Shown here one piece after another: positions 1 through 13,194 of a stretch of DNA of 64,000 bases. The notes beneath the pieces were generated by a model. The model saw only the letters and a program-made list of their open reading frames with translations, was not told the DNA's origin and ran no database searches. Both the position numbers and the translations under genes were made by a program. This stretch comes from Linepithema humile (Eukaryota; Arthropoda; Insecta; Hymenoptera; Formicidae). Each line of letters starts with the position of its first letter. Position 1 is the stretch's first letter. The stretch is from assembly GCF_040581485.1 (NCBI RefSeq), contig NC_090132.1:21792911-21856910 (forward strand), read 5' to 3'.

Positions 1-1081
1 CATCGTGATGAAACTTGGTCCATTCGTCCTCCTCGGCTTGAGCCTCTCTCGCGAGCAGCTCGTCGACCCTATCCCTGCGTTTCCTGCTCCAACGCATTAC
101 CATGTTCTCCCGCTGCAGTTTCGTTTTGAAACCGAACAACGTGGCGACTTCCTTATTAACGTACTCGATGAGCTCGTCCACGGTCTTCGGCATCTTCATC
201 GTCGGCTTCGTCTTCACGTTCGGCTTCGTCCAGCTCGGGCCAGGTTTCTCGTACTCCGCTCGATAAACCTCGACGATAGTCTCCTTGCAGAGATCGAAGA
301 GGAAGGTGTTGTAAATCCGTTTGTCCTTTCTTACAGCCTCGTTCTTGTCTTTGGTCAAATCGTAGATCTCGGGAGGCGCTTCCAGACTCGCGATGTCATC
401 GCCAGCCAGTTTGGCGTTGTATATCAGGGTTGTGGCTTTCTCCGTGAACAACGTCAGTTCCTCGACGTTAGTCGGAGTCACAGCGGTCACTAGCGAGGGC
501 GAACCAAGCGAACTCGGCAATCGGCTGTCTCCTGGTGGTGTGTACGGAGGCGGCGGTTTATTCGGTATTTCTCGAACGTAGTAAGACACTTCCTCCGCTT
601 CCAATTTCTTTATCTGGAAAATAGTACATTTGCGTTTAGTCTACATTTGGCGACGAGGGTGACTTTGTAACGCGTTGTGAGATACATACCTCCAATTCGA
701 TTTGCAGCTGTTCGATGCGAAGCAACTTGGCTTCCAGTTCGGAGACCTCCAAGCCAGGCTGTCCCAGTGAAGCTGCAGTGAAGTAATAACAGAGATATAT
801 ATATCAATAAGTACGACAGACGGAATCGAGAGACAAGTTCCTCAGGAAAAGCAACACGAGCCTTCACATTACATGAGGAATGAACAGTATATATTTGAGT
901 TGAGTGCTCAGTGAAAAGGGGGGGAAGGGGGAGAAAAGTGGGAAACGTATAAATATATCGAAGAACAAAAAATGTTTTCAATGCATATATATATAAAACG
1001 GTACAAAGCTGTGACAAAGGTTGGACATTCCATATAATATTGTACACGAATGATAAATCTTGTCTGACAGATTCAGAGAAA

Positions 1082-1112
<31 letters not shown>

Positions 1113-4100
1113 TAGAAGGTAATAGAGTTGATGAACAATCGTGTTGTGATGCAACGATATTTACAGGCCTTTCTTGTGTGCACATACGGATTATAATAGT
1201 CAAAGGATCAAGCATTTCATGCGACACTGATTTGTACAGAGATAACAAGTCAATGTTCGTATCATTCGTAGTTTCGTGTATTACCTTTAGACAAATATAA
1301 TCTCGACTTTGCTATTTGTCTGAAAATAAACAACACATGGCTATACCAGGCAACGCTTTTGCACAGGAGAGCACACAGCCATTATAAAAAACAAAAGGTG
1401 TGTTTCTGTAGTATAATGTGTATATAGATCGAGATGTGTAAATATGTATCTGAGTGTGTCTCTGAGATGATCAGCCCACATAAAAAATGCATCGCATGAT
1501 TTTTTAGTCGAGAACGACAACAATAATTCGTAAAGAGAAGAAAAAAAGACCCACTATCTCTCAACATATAAAGGTTGGTCGGTTGAAATATGTTATTCGA
1601 CTCTCGCAATTGAATCCTTCGAATAGCATCTTTCAAAAACTATTATTTTGCAATATGATCACGATTTACCGTCCGGCATGTTAGATCGAACAACCCATTC
1701 GACAGCGATATCGATCGGGTCGTAATATATGTATCATTACTTTGAGCAACACACATTAGTATACATAACGTTTCAAGTTTTGAAAGAATATGTACAGTCA
1801 CATGGATGAGAACGATAATATAGGATTAATATTGATTCATACATTCGATATAGAACTCGAATCGATTATGGTACAATTTACAGTTGATCCTCTAATGACT
1901 TTGTATATATTCATCTACTACGTTTCTCTAATTTCATCAAGAATATATAATACTCTAATATATCTCGGTAATTGGATTGTCATAATGAAATAGAGATAGT
2001 ACCTTTGATTTTATCGATCATGGCCTCGATATCCTTCTCCGACGTGGCGACGATAGACGCAGAATGGAAATTACTCTTCACGTCGACGCTCTGATTCGCC
2101 GATTTAGTGCCGCTCAACAGATCGTCGTCCAGGATATCCATGTCCAGTCTGGAATCGTTGAAATCTCTCGGCGAGTCCATCTCGATCTCGGATACACCTC
2201 TCGGTGTATCGCCGGCTTCGCTGGATTCGGACGAAACATCCTGCTCCTGCAGCTGCGACACTCTCTCGCGTAATTCGTATATTATCTGAGAAGGCTTGTC
2301 GTCTCTATTATGCTCATCCAGTCTCAAAGGAACCGGACTTTTTTCCTCGGACAAGTCTACACCGCCAGCCTCCACTCTGTCGTGTAATTCGGCTCCTTCC
2401 AAGGATCGATTTCCCGATTCATCTCTCTTGTCCTTCGTTATTCTGTTCATCTCGGGAGATGAACTGTCGTCCTCCGCGGAAACCTCCGCACCCAGGAGCT
2501 CACTGATCTCTTCCGTCGGACTTTGTGCGCTCCGTGCATCCTTCTCGCTTTTCTGCGAATTGCTGATAGAGTCGGGCGAAGATTTTTGCGAAATTTCGTC
2601 CAGTATTCTCAGCACTTCCACCGATTTCTGCACTGCCTGATATTTCTCCGGCAAGCTGGCAGATTTTTTCGCGACGCCTGCTTTAGATAAGTCATTCTTA
2701 TCTAAAATTTCAGACACCTCGAGACTCTCCTCCGAGATATCTTCGTATTCAGGATCTTTAAATATCTCGAAAGTTTTGTTTAAATTTGCAATTATTGGTG
2801 CACTTGTTATCACGATTTCGTCATTCTGTTCAACTGTGCCATCTGCTGATTCTTTAGCTTCTTCACTTTGCACAGGCGTCGCATTGTCTATTATTAAATC
2901 AGGGGAATCTCGCGAGGGTGCGACGAGTTTTTCCACAGTATCCAATCCACTTTCAGCAACTTCCACCAGATTATCCAGCTGTTCGCCATCCGAACTGTCT
3001 TGTTCCAAAATTGATTCCAGGCATTCCTTTATTTCTACGGGCATGTCTGTTTCTTCCACGACATAATAATCCCTGCCTTCGTTTACATTGCTCGTAGCAG
3101 CGGGCTCCTCTTCTTCAGCCAATTCAATTTTGGCATCAATTTCAAGTTCCGATAATACGTTATCTTCTATGCTCTCCGAATCCAGCTCTGTTATTATAAT
3201 TTCCTGTGCCTCCGATACCGTTTCACGTGGACTCTCTTCGTTATCAATTTCCACGCGCAGATTTATATTTACAACAGGTTTATCGTCGCTTTCACCGGCC
3301 GCTTGTAAGATTTCTCCAAAATGATTATCCTCGATTTTTTCATCATTTTCTGCAAAATCCTTAACTTTGTCCAATAATTCGGCCATAGAATCGGAGAGTA
3401 CATCACGTTTTTCATTTTCATTATTAAAAATGTTTTTCTCTTGATTATTTTCCCTAGAAATTATATCCAGTATGTCGTCGAGTTCATCGTTAGTTTTCGT
3501 GTGAGACTCTACCAATGTATTATCAATTGTGACATTGTGCATCTCAACCTTAGTGGACTCTCCTTTCGGAATGAACGCTGATACATCCTTTTCCAAGAAA
3601 TTACTCGAGCTATCATCCAAGCGCGATTGCGATTTCTCGAATTCTTCTCGGTCTCCGGTGCTAATTTCATCTTGCGGCACTTCAAACGAATCAGATGTCG
3701 TCCAATCGTCTTTGTCCTGCGAAATGTTCCCCGCGCTGATTGTATGCGATTGATTTCGGTCGGCCTTAGACGCGAGTGCCACTGAATTTACGGTTTCATC
3801 GAGTGCCGGTGTCTGAATATCTTCATCAAAGTTCTTCAACGGTTTTGCATCGGTAATAGCTTCAGCTTCTAATATTTCAGCAACATTTCTATCTTTCTTC
3901 GCGTCGCTGACGATTTCCGTTGTTACATTTGTCGCGAGATCGAGACTTCTTCTGCTCTCCGATACTTTGGAAAGAATCTCAGAAATAGATTTTACATCGA
4001 GCTCTGAGATCAATTCATTTAACAATTCCTCGTTTTCATTTTCCAATGAAGTGTTGTAATCGTCAAGTGTTTCCTTAATGTGTTCCGATATTATAGATTT

Positions 4101-7100
4101 CTCAATTTCGTTCATTATCTCCTTGCTTTTGGCTTCATAATCGATTTCAATACGAGCCGAATTGGAAAGAATAGATGCTTCTTCTGGGATCGTTGCCGAT
4201 ACTTCGTTATTTATTTTGTCTGATACGTAGCTGCCACGGCTAGAATCATTGGGCGACTTTGATTTCCTGTCGTTTGCCGAACCGGAAAGAGAATCAGTAT
4301 TAATTTCCTTCTCGTGCGATATTGCCTGCTTTTCGTCGTTTGCAATGTTTGAGATTTTGTCGCTGAAGACTGACTTGGATATTATTTCCGATATATCTTG
4401 CGACGTATTTCTTTCATCGTTATCCGCTTTAGATTTCTCATTCGATTCGTTACTCAAACGGGACATTATTTCAGAGAGTGCCTTAATGTCGTTTTCAATA
4501 GAACTTATATCTTCGCTCAAGTTCTTATTGTTTAGCTGCAAATAGTCCAACTTCCTCGAATAAGTGAGTATGTTGGAATCGGTAATGCGTGTAATATTTT
4601 CCACAGAATAATTGGATTTGCTCGGAATAGATTTTGAGTAGCCGACATCTTCCTGCATCTCCGACTGTATCGTGAGAATCTTCGATTGATCGGTTTTAGA
4701 AATCGGTCTGTTATCCGTCGATTTGATACTCGCATCCGAGATCGTTGGCACTTCCAATTCCGATCTAACCGTACTGAGATTCTTTTCACTATTTTCAGCA
4801 TCGCGCGACACGCTACTTTGCTTCACATCGATCTGCTTTTCTATGGAAAGAGCATGCTTTCCGGAAAGTGCACTATGCGAGGCTAATGACACGGAAGTCA
4901 CCGTTGGAATTTTATCATATGCTTCTGTGTACTCGTCCAAAATAGTTTGGCTGCTGTGATTAATATCCGTAATACTCTTCAGTCCTCGTTGCGCTCGTGC
5001 TCTTGATATCCGTGGATTTTGCAGATTTCTGTAAAGTATCTCTCTCACGTTTGTTGTCATACGCTATCGGCGTCACGATCTTCAGCAAATCTTTTTGCTG
5101 ATTCTTCGTCGCTAAAAGATCAGATTCCGATCTGGATCTCAGTAAATCGCTGCTCTTATAGATATCCTGTATTCTCTTAAGCGGTATTTCAGGTACTTTG
5201 AAGTCAGCCAATGACTTTGGCTCTATAGCTAGCTTATCAGTTTCTTTAATACCTTTCTTTGTTTCCAATTTTTTGCGCATCTCGTGGATGGTCGTGTCAT
5301 ATCTCTGTTGAACAAAAACAGGAATTTTGTAGAAAATAATCGAATTATCGTTCAGTGTAGACTTACCTTAATCTGATTCAGCAGGTTTGCTTCCAAAGCG
5401 CGTAGTTGCTTCTTTGCTTGCCTCTTTGCTTCCCTTTTTAGACGCGCCATTTCGATACGTCGTTCCGCCAATTTCTCAGTAAGAAGTCCTATCCTTCCTT
5501 CGACATCGCTTGTATCGGACGAGAGAGTGGTATCTATAAAAGAACACAGACCTCTCTCTGATCGTGATCAGAGTTGGAAATTATGCGAATGTTATACTTA
5601 ATGAACGTAAATGTTATAATTATTGTGTAGTTCTCGAAGTCCTAGAATAATAAATCGTTGTTTGCCTCGACGAGAACTTGAGAGCTGTGACTATTATTTA
5701 ACTTTAAATTGATCAGCAACGTACATGATTTGGCCCGAATTTTTAAAATCACTCGAAAGTACATTATATTACCTTGCTGAGATAAGACATTCGATGCTGC
5801 TGCGACAAGTTTGAACGCCGCCTGCTCCATACGGCTTACACGGTCCTCTTCCGCTCTTAATCTTGCGTGCCAAGCCATCCACTCCTCGACGCAGTTCTTA
5901 CGCGATGTGAGCGCGGTTTCGCGTGCGGATAAAATTCTGAAGAAAAACAGAGAGAGATGTGAGAACTCAAAGAACGCGCAAAAATATGCGTGTGCAAGCC
6001 CGACATGCGAACCGCTTCTGCAGAGAATCTATTTTTACAATGCTTTGCCCGATGTAGTGTGAATGCACAGTTTATTATTAGACTTTTCAACACACATGAC
6101 TTCAGTGTGATTCAAGATTTCGCTAGCGAAACCTACGCGTGCTGCTTCAAATAGCGTTTCGGAAAGTTAAACGTATACATAAACACGCATAAACATATTT
6201 TACTTACTGTTCAAAATCTCTGTCCTTTGATCTGACGACTACGGATTTCGACAAATTTTTCTCGCTGTCCCCAGAACTGTGATGAGAAATGGCGAAAGTG
6301 TCAACTTGAGATGTGGATACATTTTGAACGCTGCGTTCGTTTCTGGAAGAACTCTCATCATTGTCGACTTTTCTGTTCAAAACTTGGCTGTACGTGTTTT
6401 CTTTACTCTCGTACGAACTTTCATTATTGATGTCTAATTGAGACGATTCGTTCTCCACTTTTGTCCGTTTGTCATGATGCTTTATAAGCTCCTCCGATAT
6501 ATGAGAACTTGATTTGGATTGCAATATATTTTCCGTTAATGTGTTAGAAGACGATTTTGTTTTCTGGTACTTGGAGCTTTTGCGCTTGGAGCTTGTTTTC
6601 AACTCGGTGCTGTATTGTAGCTTTTTCGATACGTCCTTATCACTCGTAACCGATTTATCAATCTTCTTGGAGCTCTTGCTTGAATTTGTCTGCAACATAC
6701 TTTCAGAGACTTGCGACGATTTTGTTGTTTTGGAGATGGTATCTTGAATTATCGTGTTTATCTCTTCCTCTATCGATTCACTGTTAGCAGTTACAATGTT
6801 GGACGTTGAATCTTTTTCTGTCAAGATAGTAGCGGTTTGTACAGAGGGATCCGCTACCTGTGACACTGTCCTCGACCTTTTGGATAATTCTTCCACTAAC
6901 GTATCGGACTCGGATTTTACATAGTCAGGTAACGACACATTCAATTCCAATTTCGACGATTGCGGTACTCCGATCACTTCCTGATTTTCCAAAAGTCGTT
7001 TTATTTTCATAGGATGGCCTTGAATTCGCTTGGATTCCATGTCGAGCTGATTTTGTTTATTCCGCAAAATATCCGCTCTGGGCATTTTTTCATCGTACTT

Positions 7101-10100
7101 TCGAGATCTTAGCTCATATTTCGACATATCGCCTTTCTTTTGTGACTTTGCAGGATTCTTTTCCAATTTCTTACTCTCAGCCGGGTCATCAAATTTTGTT
7201 GCGGACGTATTGCATTCTTTAGTCGAATTCAAGAATATGGATCTGAAACTTTTCGGTGTTTGCAAGCGTGGGTCTACTTGAGACTGATCGTGCTGAGATT
7301 TATCCGAATCGATCAAGGAGCTCATGGAGCTATTGCTACGTATATCGTAACCCTTCATAGGACCCGATAATCTTCTCGGCGATTGACTGTCGGCGCTCCT
7401 CTTCAATTTTGTTAAAATATTCTTCGTCGATATTTGCGGATTAAACATGTTTCTCTGCTTCTGCAGCATAAGCTTACGTTCCTGGCTTGTAATTACGTAC
7501 AAATATTTTAACCTGTTAACAAACGGTACATTTTAGTACAAAAGTGGAAGATTACACGATATACAATTGCATAAATATTACTCACCTGCTAATTTCGTCC
7601 TTCTCTTGCTGCAACTTTAGAATTAGAGCTCTCTGTTTCTTTTTTACGGAACGGCTATCTTGTCCGGTGTCTTTTAAAACGCGTTTCTGTTCTTCCAATT
7701 GCATCAACTTCTTAGTCTTGTCGTTCAACGTTTTCTCTCGAGATTTGAACAATTCTTCAATTTTATTGCATCGCTGATTTTCATCTCTTATGAGCTGCGC
7801 TATCTGAAAAAGAAAGCAGAGTTTAATAATCCAGTTAATGTACACAAATGTACGCAGCGTATTATAATAAAATATAATTACTTCGAGGTCTAAGTACTGA
7901 TTAAACGAGCATGTTACATCCCGAGTTGAAATACTAATTTCAGTCCCGGTTTCCGTTTTTATCGACGAGGTAGTTTCGTGTAAGCTAATTTCAGACATGG
8001 TCCTTATTTTGTTGGGCAGTGACATCTTTTCAATTTGGTCCAAGTCTTCGTGTTGCTCAGCCGAATCTAAAGACAGCTGAGGAACTTCGGTTTCCCTCGA
8101 TAATGATCGTTCACATGCAGCCTCCGTGTGGACTTCCAACAATTGCTTTTGCGTGTCCCGTTTCTTCGCGGATATATCCGTTTGTGTCGCCATATCATTT
8201 ACCGTTTGAGTCTGTACTTCCGCTACTTTGACCACCGCTTTACTGAATTTTCCATAGTTAATACCCGACTCGTCAGTGTTGCCCTGGTTCGTGGAAGTGT
8301 AATGTTCTCTGTTAAAATGCGCTTCGTCGCTCGATCTCCAGGTCTCGGCGATATCTTTCTTCGTATAATCAAGTGGATTCCAAACTGCTGCAAAAAATAT
8401 TTTTAATACTTAGTTACACGTTTGTATATATCTATCCCTCTGCCACGTTTATGTCACAACATTGTTATATTTTCAGATAAATAATTGCATTAATAGTCTC
8501 CTTACTTTTTCCAACAGCATCGTTATCGACTGCAGCGGCTGCACGGTCTTCTCCAGTTTGCACAATCTTTCCCAATTCCTCATCTTTCTCGTTAACTTTT
8601 TGTAAATTCTTTTGTTCCTGTTCGCGGTTAGTATTATACAAACATTTCTCGACATCCATGATCTGCCTGAGAGACTCATTGTAAGAATCATAGAGGTGCA
8701 GTTCTGCCTGAAATTGCATATGCAAAGCTGTTGGATGCATCTGAAATTTCAATGCACTTTTATTTTACAAAGGACATTATCGTAGCCGGATAAATATGTA
8801 AAAATGCATTTGTACTCACCAATTGTATCTCGCTTTGTTCTTGCTCGGATTTTATTATCGGCTTATGCTTTGGACATCTTGCATCCGCTTCCGAATCACT
8901 GTTTTGTATCCATTTTCTTCGTTTAGACCTGACCATAAGATTCATCTTTTCCGGCGTGGTTAAATTGTGGAAGTCTTGCGGGGCGTATCCGTCCCTGAAA
9001 GAGATTCTTCTAGGGTCGAATAATGTATCTGGCAGTGTGCTGATATCTACATCGTTCGAATCATCGTTAGTATTCGATTCTTTAGTCGTGATGGTGCTCT
9101 GTAAATATGACTCTTCATCATTTTTAGTGCTTGTGCCTGCAGACTGCGCCGCAGAATGTTCTTTACATTTGAAACTCTCTAGAGTTTTGGCTGAGCGGGC
9201 AGAATTGGTGCTCTGCTTACTTTCCGCAGTCGTTTCGGAATCTTTACTCTTGGATGACTGAGCAGAACCCGCAGGATAAACATTTACACGATTCTTGGAA
9301 CTGTTTGTTTCAGATACGGTTCCAATGTTTTCAGATAGCTCCGAATCGATGCTGTGCAACGTCCCTTCGATCTTGTTGTTCGAAGTTTTATTTTTATCGG
9401 ACACTCTCTTTGCTTGCTCCTTATGAATAGTGTTTGATTTGTCTTGCTTTAATTGTCTATTATCTGAATCAGACTTATGTTTAGAGTCTTCTATGTCAGG
9501 CCTTTGCTTCGAGTGGCAAACGTCTTTAGATTTATTTTCTGCAATATTAGATAGAATGCCAATATTGTTGTCCCTTAATGTGACTTTATCCGGTACTTTC
9601 CAAGATGGAAAGACCGGCGGTTCGTTGCTCGACATCCGACACTTAGATTCTAGATTCTCTCTCGTTAATTCCACAGATTGTACATTGAAGGATCTCTGTC
9701 TTTTGTCATTATCCTTTTTAACACTAGACATAACAAAATTCTTATCCTTTGATTTTGTTGACGGATAATCGTTATTTTTTGCAGTATGAAATGGTCTATC
9801 ATTCTTTGGTAAAGATAATCTTATGTTGCTCATATCGATTGCATCTTTTCTGGAGATACGTCTCGGACTTCGACTGCGTTTCACTTGATCTTGTGCAAAT
9901 TCATCCCTTTTCGTACATGAAGAATCATCCTTTTTCAGTCTTTTAGATCTGTTTTCTTTTTCCCTAGAACTGTCTCTGACATGCTCCTTCTTCTTACTTA
10001 AATTAGATGCTATGGACACATTCGGCGCTTTCAACGGCTCTATGCTTTCGGAATTAATAATTGACGATCCATCTGATGAGAAATCTAATTTTCTCTGCAC

Positions 10101-10730
10101 CCTGTCAAGTCTTAATGTTTTGTCAGATTTATCGTGTGCAAATTCCTTTGCAGCTATTTCAGACTTTGAAGACAATTCCTTTGAGACAGAATTTTCTCTA
10201 CTAGAGAAATCAAGTGTTTTTGGAGAAATTTTTAGATCTGGAACTTTCAATGGTCTAATGAAATCCATTTTTTGTACAATTTGATACAAATTCTGTGTAC
10301 TATTTGTTTTTAATACTGAAGAAGTCAAACTGCTCTTAGACTGAGAACTTGGATTATATTTTTTTGTATTAATATCAGTGCGGTCGCCTAAGGCGAGCTT
10401 TTGTTTCACTGCGCTAATAAATGTAAAGGGATATGGTTGTACAGGATGATACGATAGCAAATTTTCTAAATTCTTTCTGCCGAGTGTGGGAACTTGTTGA
10501 TTATCTGATTGTTTATCAGAAGTTTGCCATTGTGCATCTCTTGTAATCTGTGCTGCCTGTAATAAAAAAAATTATAAAGATTATACAGAGAGATTGAAAC
10601 AAAAGAGCAAAAAATAAATATTACTTACAATAGCAGAAGTTTCTGCGCGTTTAGCAATAACATCTGGATCTGAGAAGAAGACATATTTCTTTTTATCACC
10701 AGATTCTTCTTTCTGACCACTGCTCTTCAT
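1..10730 (-). CDS. Cep350: Centrosome-associated protein 350-like, 3' end beyond window
   Basis: Large centrosomal and microtubule-associated scaffold; in vertebrates CEP350 anchors FOP and microtubules at the centrosome and promotes centriole stability. Coding exons by GT/AG and phase: 10629-10730, 8820-10556, 8506-8740, 7882-8387, 7586-7803, 6208-7512, 5773-5936, 5367-5533, 2003-5304, 690-772, 1-613. About 2,810 codons are visible. The start is MKSSGQKEESGDKKK at 10730. Most of the protein is Ser/Glu/Lys-rich and looks disordered; 7586-7803 and 5367-5936 encode charged coiled-coil (for example EKLAERRIEMARLKREA). The best family signature is the C-terminal part, with YYVREIPNKPPPPYTPP followed by a conserved DRVDELLAREAQAEEDEW segment; the exon continues off the left edge. 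No CAP-Gly core is visible, and exon 2003-5304 needs a one-base frame change near 4960-5065. The family call is fairly sure; exon borders are inferred. Confidence 0.78.
1083..1108. repeat. (GA)n microsatellite in Cep350 intron
   Basis: About 13 uninterrupted AG/GA dinucleotides within the intron between Cep350 exons 690-772 and 2003-5304. No coding role is visible. Confidence 0.9.
4960..5065 (-). other. Reading-frame break inside the large Cep350 exon
   Basis: Reading the exon from its acceptor at 5304 (RYDTTIHEMRKKLE) in the phase handed over by the previous exon stays open only to a TAA at 4960-4962. The 3-kb downstream frame, which joins correctly to the next exon, is open only from about 5065 because a TAG lies just upstream. 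The two frames therefore overlap by about 100 nt. The exon is 3,302 nt, whereas the phases at its two ends need 3n+1, so there is one surplus base (or two missing). No good intron with length 3n+1 is present: GTGAGA near 5033 is a fair donor but the usable AGs lack pyrimidine tracts. Confidence 0.75.
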
Positions 10731-12595
10731 ATTTTCATTTTTAAATCATGTAGACAGCATCCTATAAGACATCTGACTTATAAATCCATATATAATTATA
10801 ATAAAAGACAAAAATTACAGTTGACTTTAATATTAAGATATTCTTCAATAGTTAACATTTTTATACAAAACACTTTAACCAAATTATTATTTTTACAATG
10901 TTATTCAGTTTTAATCGTTGCAATCAAAGTTTGAGATTCACGAACGATTGTTGTAAAACTTATAAATATTCCTCACCATTTACAATTATACAAACTTAAA
11001 ATGTTTATATACGTTTGTCGAAAAAAAGTAAACTTAACTATTATACCATTGCAGGTAAACAATCTTCTTCTAATTTTGGATAATTCTCTTTATGATGACC
11101 ACAATTGCATAATCGAGATATGACATTTCTTCGAAAACAAAAATTGTACACACAATTCACTATATAATTTATGGCGCCATATTTTAAAGGTTTACAGCAC
11201 AAAGTGATGATACGATTTTCGATCAATGACTCTACAATGAAAATTCTTACCAGGAGCGTCTTGACGAAGTTGTACGGCACTTTATCCCTCTTTTTTTCTA
11301 TACGAAAATCCTGTGAACACAGCGTACATACACCGCACCGCGCACAGTGCTATCGCGTTCTCAATAGTTTGTCACAACGGCCGTTTGTAAACCGCGATCA
11401 CGTGGTACGTTAGGACTCGCTACGATTAAACGTAGCAACGGGGAGGTATACACACACGGGAATGTAATCGATAATAACGCGAACGCGAGAATTTTGTGAG
11501 AGACGAGGAAGCCCGTGCAACCGCATGACAGTTCCGTGCACGCTTCGTACTCGTCGCACCGCCGGCTAGGCGTATATCACACGTATATTATTTCGCCATG
11601 GGAGCACACGGTTACCTTGACGTTCAAGACCGTTGGATCCTCTCTCCCTCTCGCCCTCGCTCTTCTATCCCGTCACCGCCGCGTCACAAATTCCGATAAA
11701 ACCTTTATCGCGGCACCTGTAGGCGCCATATATACATACTTTCCGTGCGGCCGGCAAATACATCCAATACATGCCTCGTCCGTCCAATCACAAATCCTCG
11801 ACGATGCAGTTCTGCGACGATTGGTCTGTACAAAAGTCACGAAGTTGTTTAAACTATTGAAAATAAACCGATTGTGGGCCTAAAGATATATTTAAACCGA
11901 CCTGCATAAATGCATATTTATAAAAAAATTGACCAATCATACATCTAATGAAAATTTATATCAGATATATGATTGGTCAATTTCCTTACACACATTCTTT
12001 CTACGCACCTACGTTTGTTGTGTGAGAGGCTTATCTTTATATACTCTATAATTTGTGGCTTCTGCCAACGACGCCACTCGAGTCGCGCATAAACTATTTA
12101 AATTCAAACCAGTTAGCTAAATAACATACTGGAGTGAGCTTGAAGAAGTAGGGGGTGGTCCACCGTGGAAGAGAGAGAGCTATATTGGACGGGGATGTCT
12201 GTCACATATCTGTTTCATTTTTAATATCCCCACCATACATGGTAGTAAATGCGGAAAGAGGACAGAAGTCCCTGCCTACTATTGTTATCCTTGGGCCGCG
12301 AATTGTACATTGGTCCTTATGATTGTATAGCTCACTACTTCAAACAAACGTGGTCGTATGGAAGGGGCAGCACCTATCCGGTTGCCAGCAAGGAGAGAAG
12401 GGAAGAAATTCAAACGAGTAACGACATACAACGGTATTTCTTGTATCGCGTGTGATAGAAACAAATATAGATTTATATAGGTTTCTTTTGTGCAATAGAT
12501 TCATATTTTGCAAGAATCAAGGTATGTATTCGATGATACGCGTGTCAGGACGCATTTATATATAGTTTGAACTAACAATATTGTTCTTTTTCAAG
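10731..12595. other. Head-to-head spacer between Cep350 and PRC1 (promoters, 5' leaders)
   Basis: No supportable protein-coding exon. The part next to Cep350 (10.7-11.1 kb) is AT-rich; 11.3-11.85 kb is distinctly more GC/CpG-rich and is the likeliest bidirectional promoter area. A probable 5'-leader exon of PRC1 ends at a GTATGT donor after 12521. An inverted repeat sits at 11926-11983 and carries CCAAT/ATTGG motifs. Confidence 0.6.
11926..11983. repeat. Inverted repeat, 21-bp arms, 16-bp loop
   Basis: Left arm 11926-11946 begins AAATTGACCAATCATA. The reverse complement of right arm 11963-11983 reads the same with a single C/T difference. The arms carry CCAAT boxes in opposite orientation. 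It could be a small foldback element or a paired CCAAT (NF-Y-like) regulatory site in the spacer. Confidence 0.8.
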
Positions 12596-13194
12596 GAAAA
12601 TAAAGACGTCGAAACGATGACTGACCAACCGGAATGGAAGCCAGTGGAAAAAGTATTGAACGAGGACTGTAAGGAAACACTCACCAAGTTGGAAAAGATC
12701 TTGCAAAACGCAGAATGTTCCAAGGAGACGCGACTAATTTACTATGAGCAGGTACAGAATTGTATAAAGGAACAGTTAGATGACATTGTGACTGAAGCAC
12801 AATCAAAGAAGCTGTTGTTGTTAAAGACCATAGAGGATTGGAAAAAGCAAGGTATTTATTCGATGACACGCATTTCAAAGCAGCTATATATAATTTTAAC
12901 TTGTGTTTTTTAATTTTAATTATGTTATTATTTTTCAAAGAAGATACAAGCATTGGAGGAATGATTGATTATCCCAAATGGAAGCCAGTTGAAAAAACAA
13001 TTAATGAGGCAGTTAAGAAGACACTCAATACGTTGCAGAAAGACTGGGAAGATATAGGATGCTCTAATGAGACGCAATTAATATATTATAAGCAAGTACA
13101 GAATCATATAAAGGAATTGCTGTATGACATGATAGCTGAATCACATTCTAAGAAGGAACAGTTGTTAAACAACGTACAGGAATTATTAAAACAG
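12522..13194 (+). repeat. Tandem duplication of intron plus 5' coding exon in PRC1
   Basis: Copy 1 is intron 12522-12595 plus exon 12596-12851; copy 2 is intron 12852-12940 plus the first part of exon 12941-13194. Both introns start with nearly the same bases (GTATGTATTCGATGATACGC versus GTATTTATTCGATGACACGC) and end in TTTTTCAAG/TTTTTCAAAG. The two encoded segments (MTDQPEWKPVEK and MIDYPKWKPVEK onward) match at 41 of 78 residues by my count. Copy 1 has a phase-1 donor that joins copy 2 in frame. Confidence 0.88.

Noticed and set aside
610..1248. 212-codon minus-strand frame at the left edge
   Set aside because: Runs through intron DNA and a GA microsatellite of Cep350; splice-phase analysis places only 690-772 as coding, in another frame.
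1661..1720. Possible extra Cep350 exon ending at a GTAAAT donor near 1668
   Set aside because: Flanking exons already join in phase without it, it lacks a good acceptor, and the peptide matches nothing recognised.
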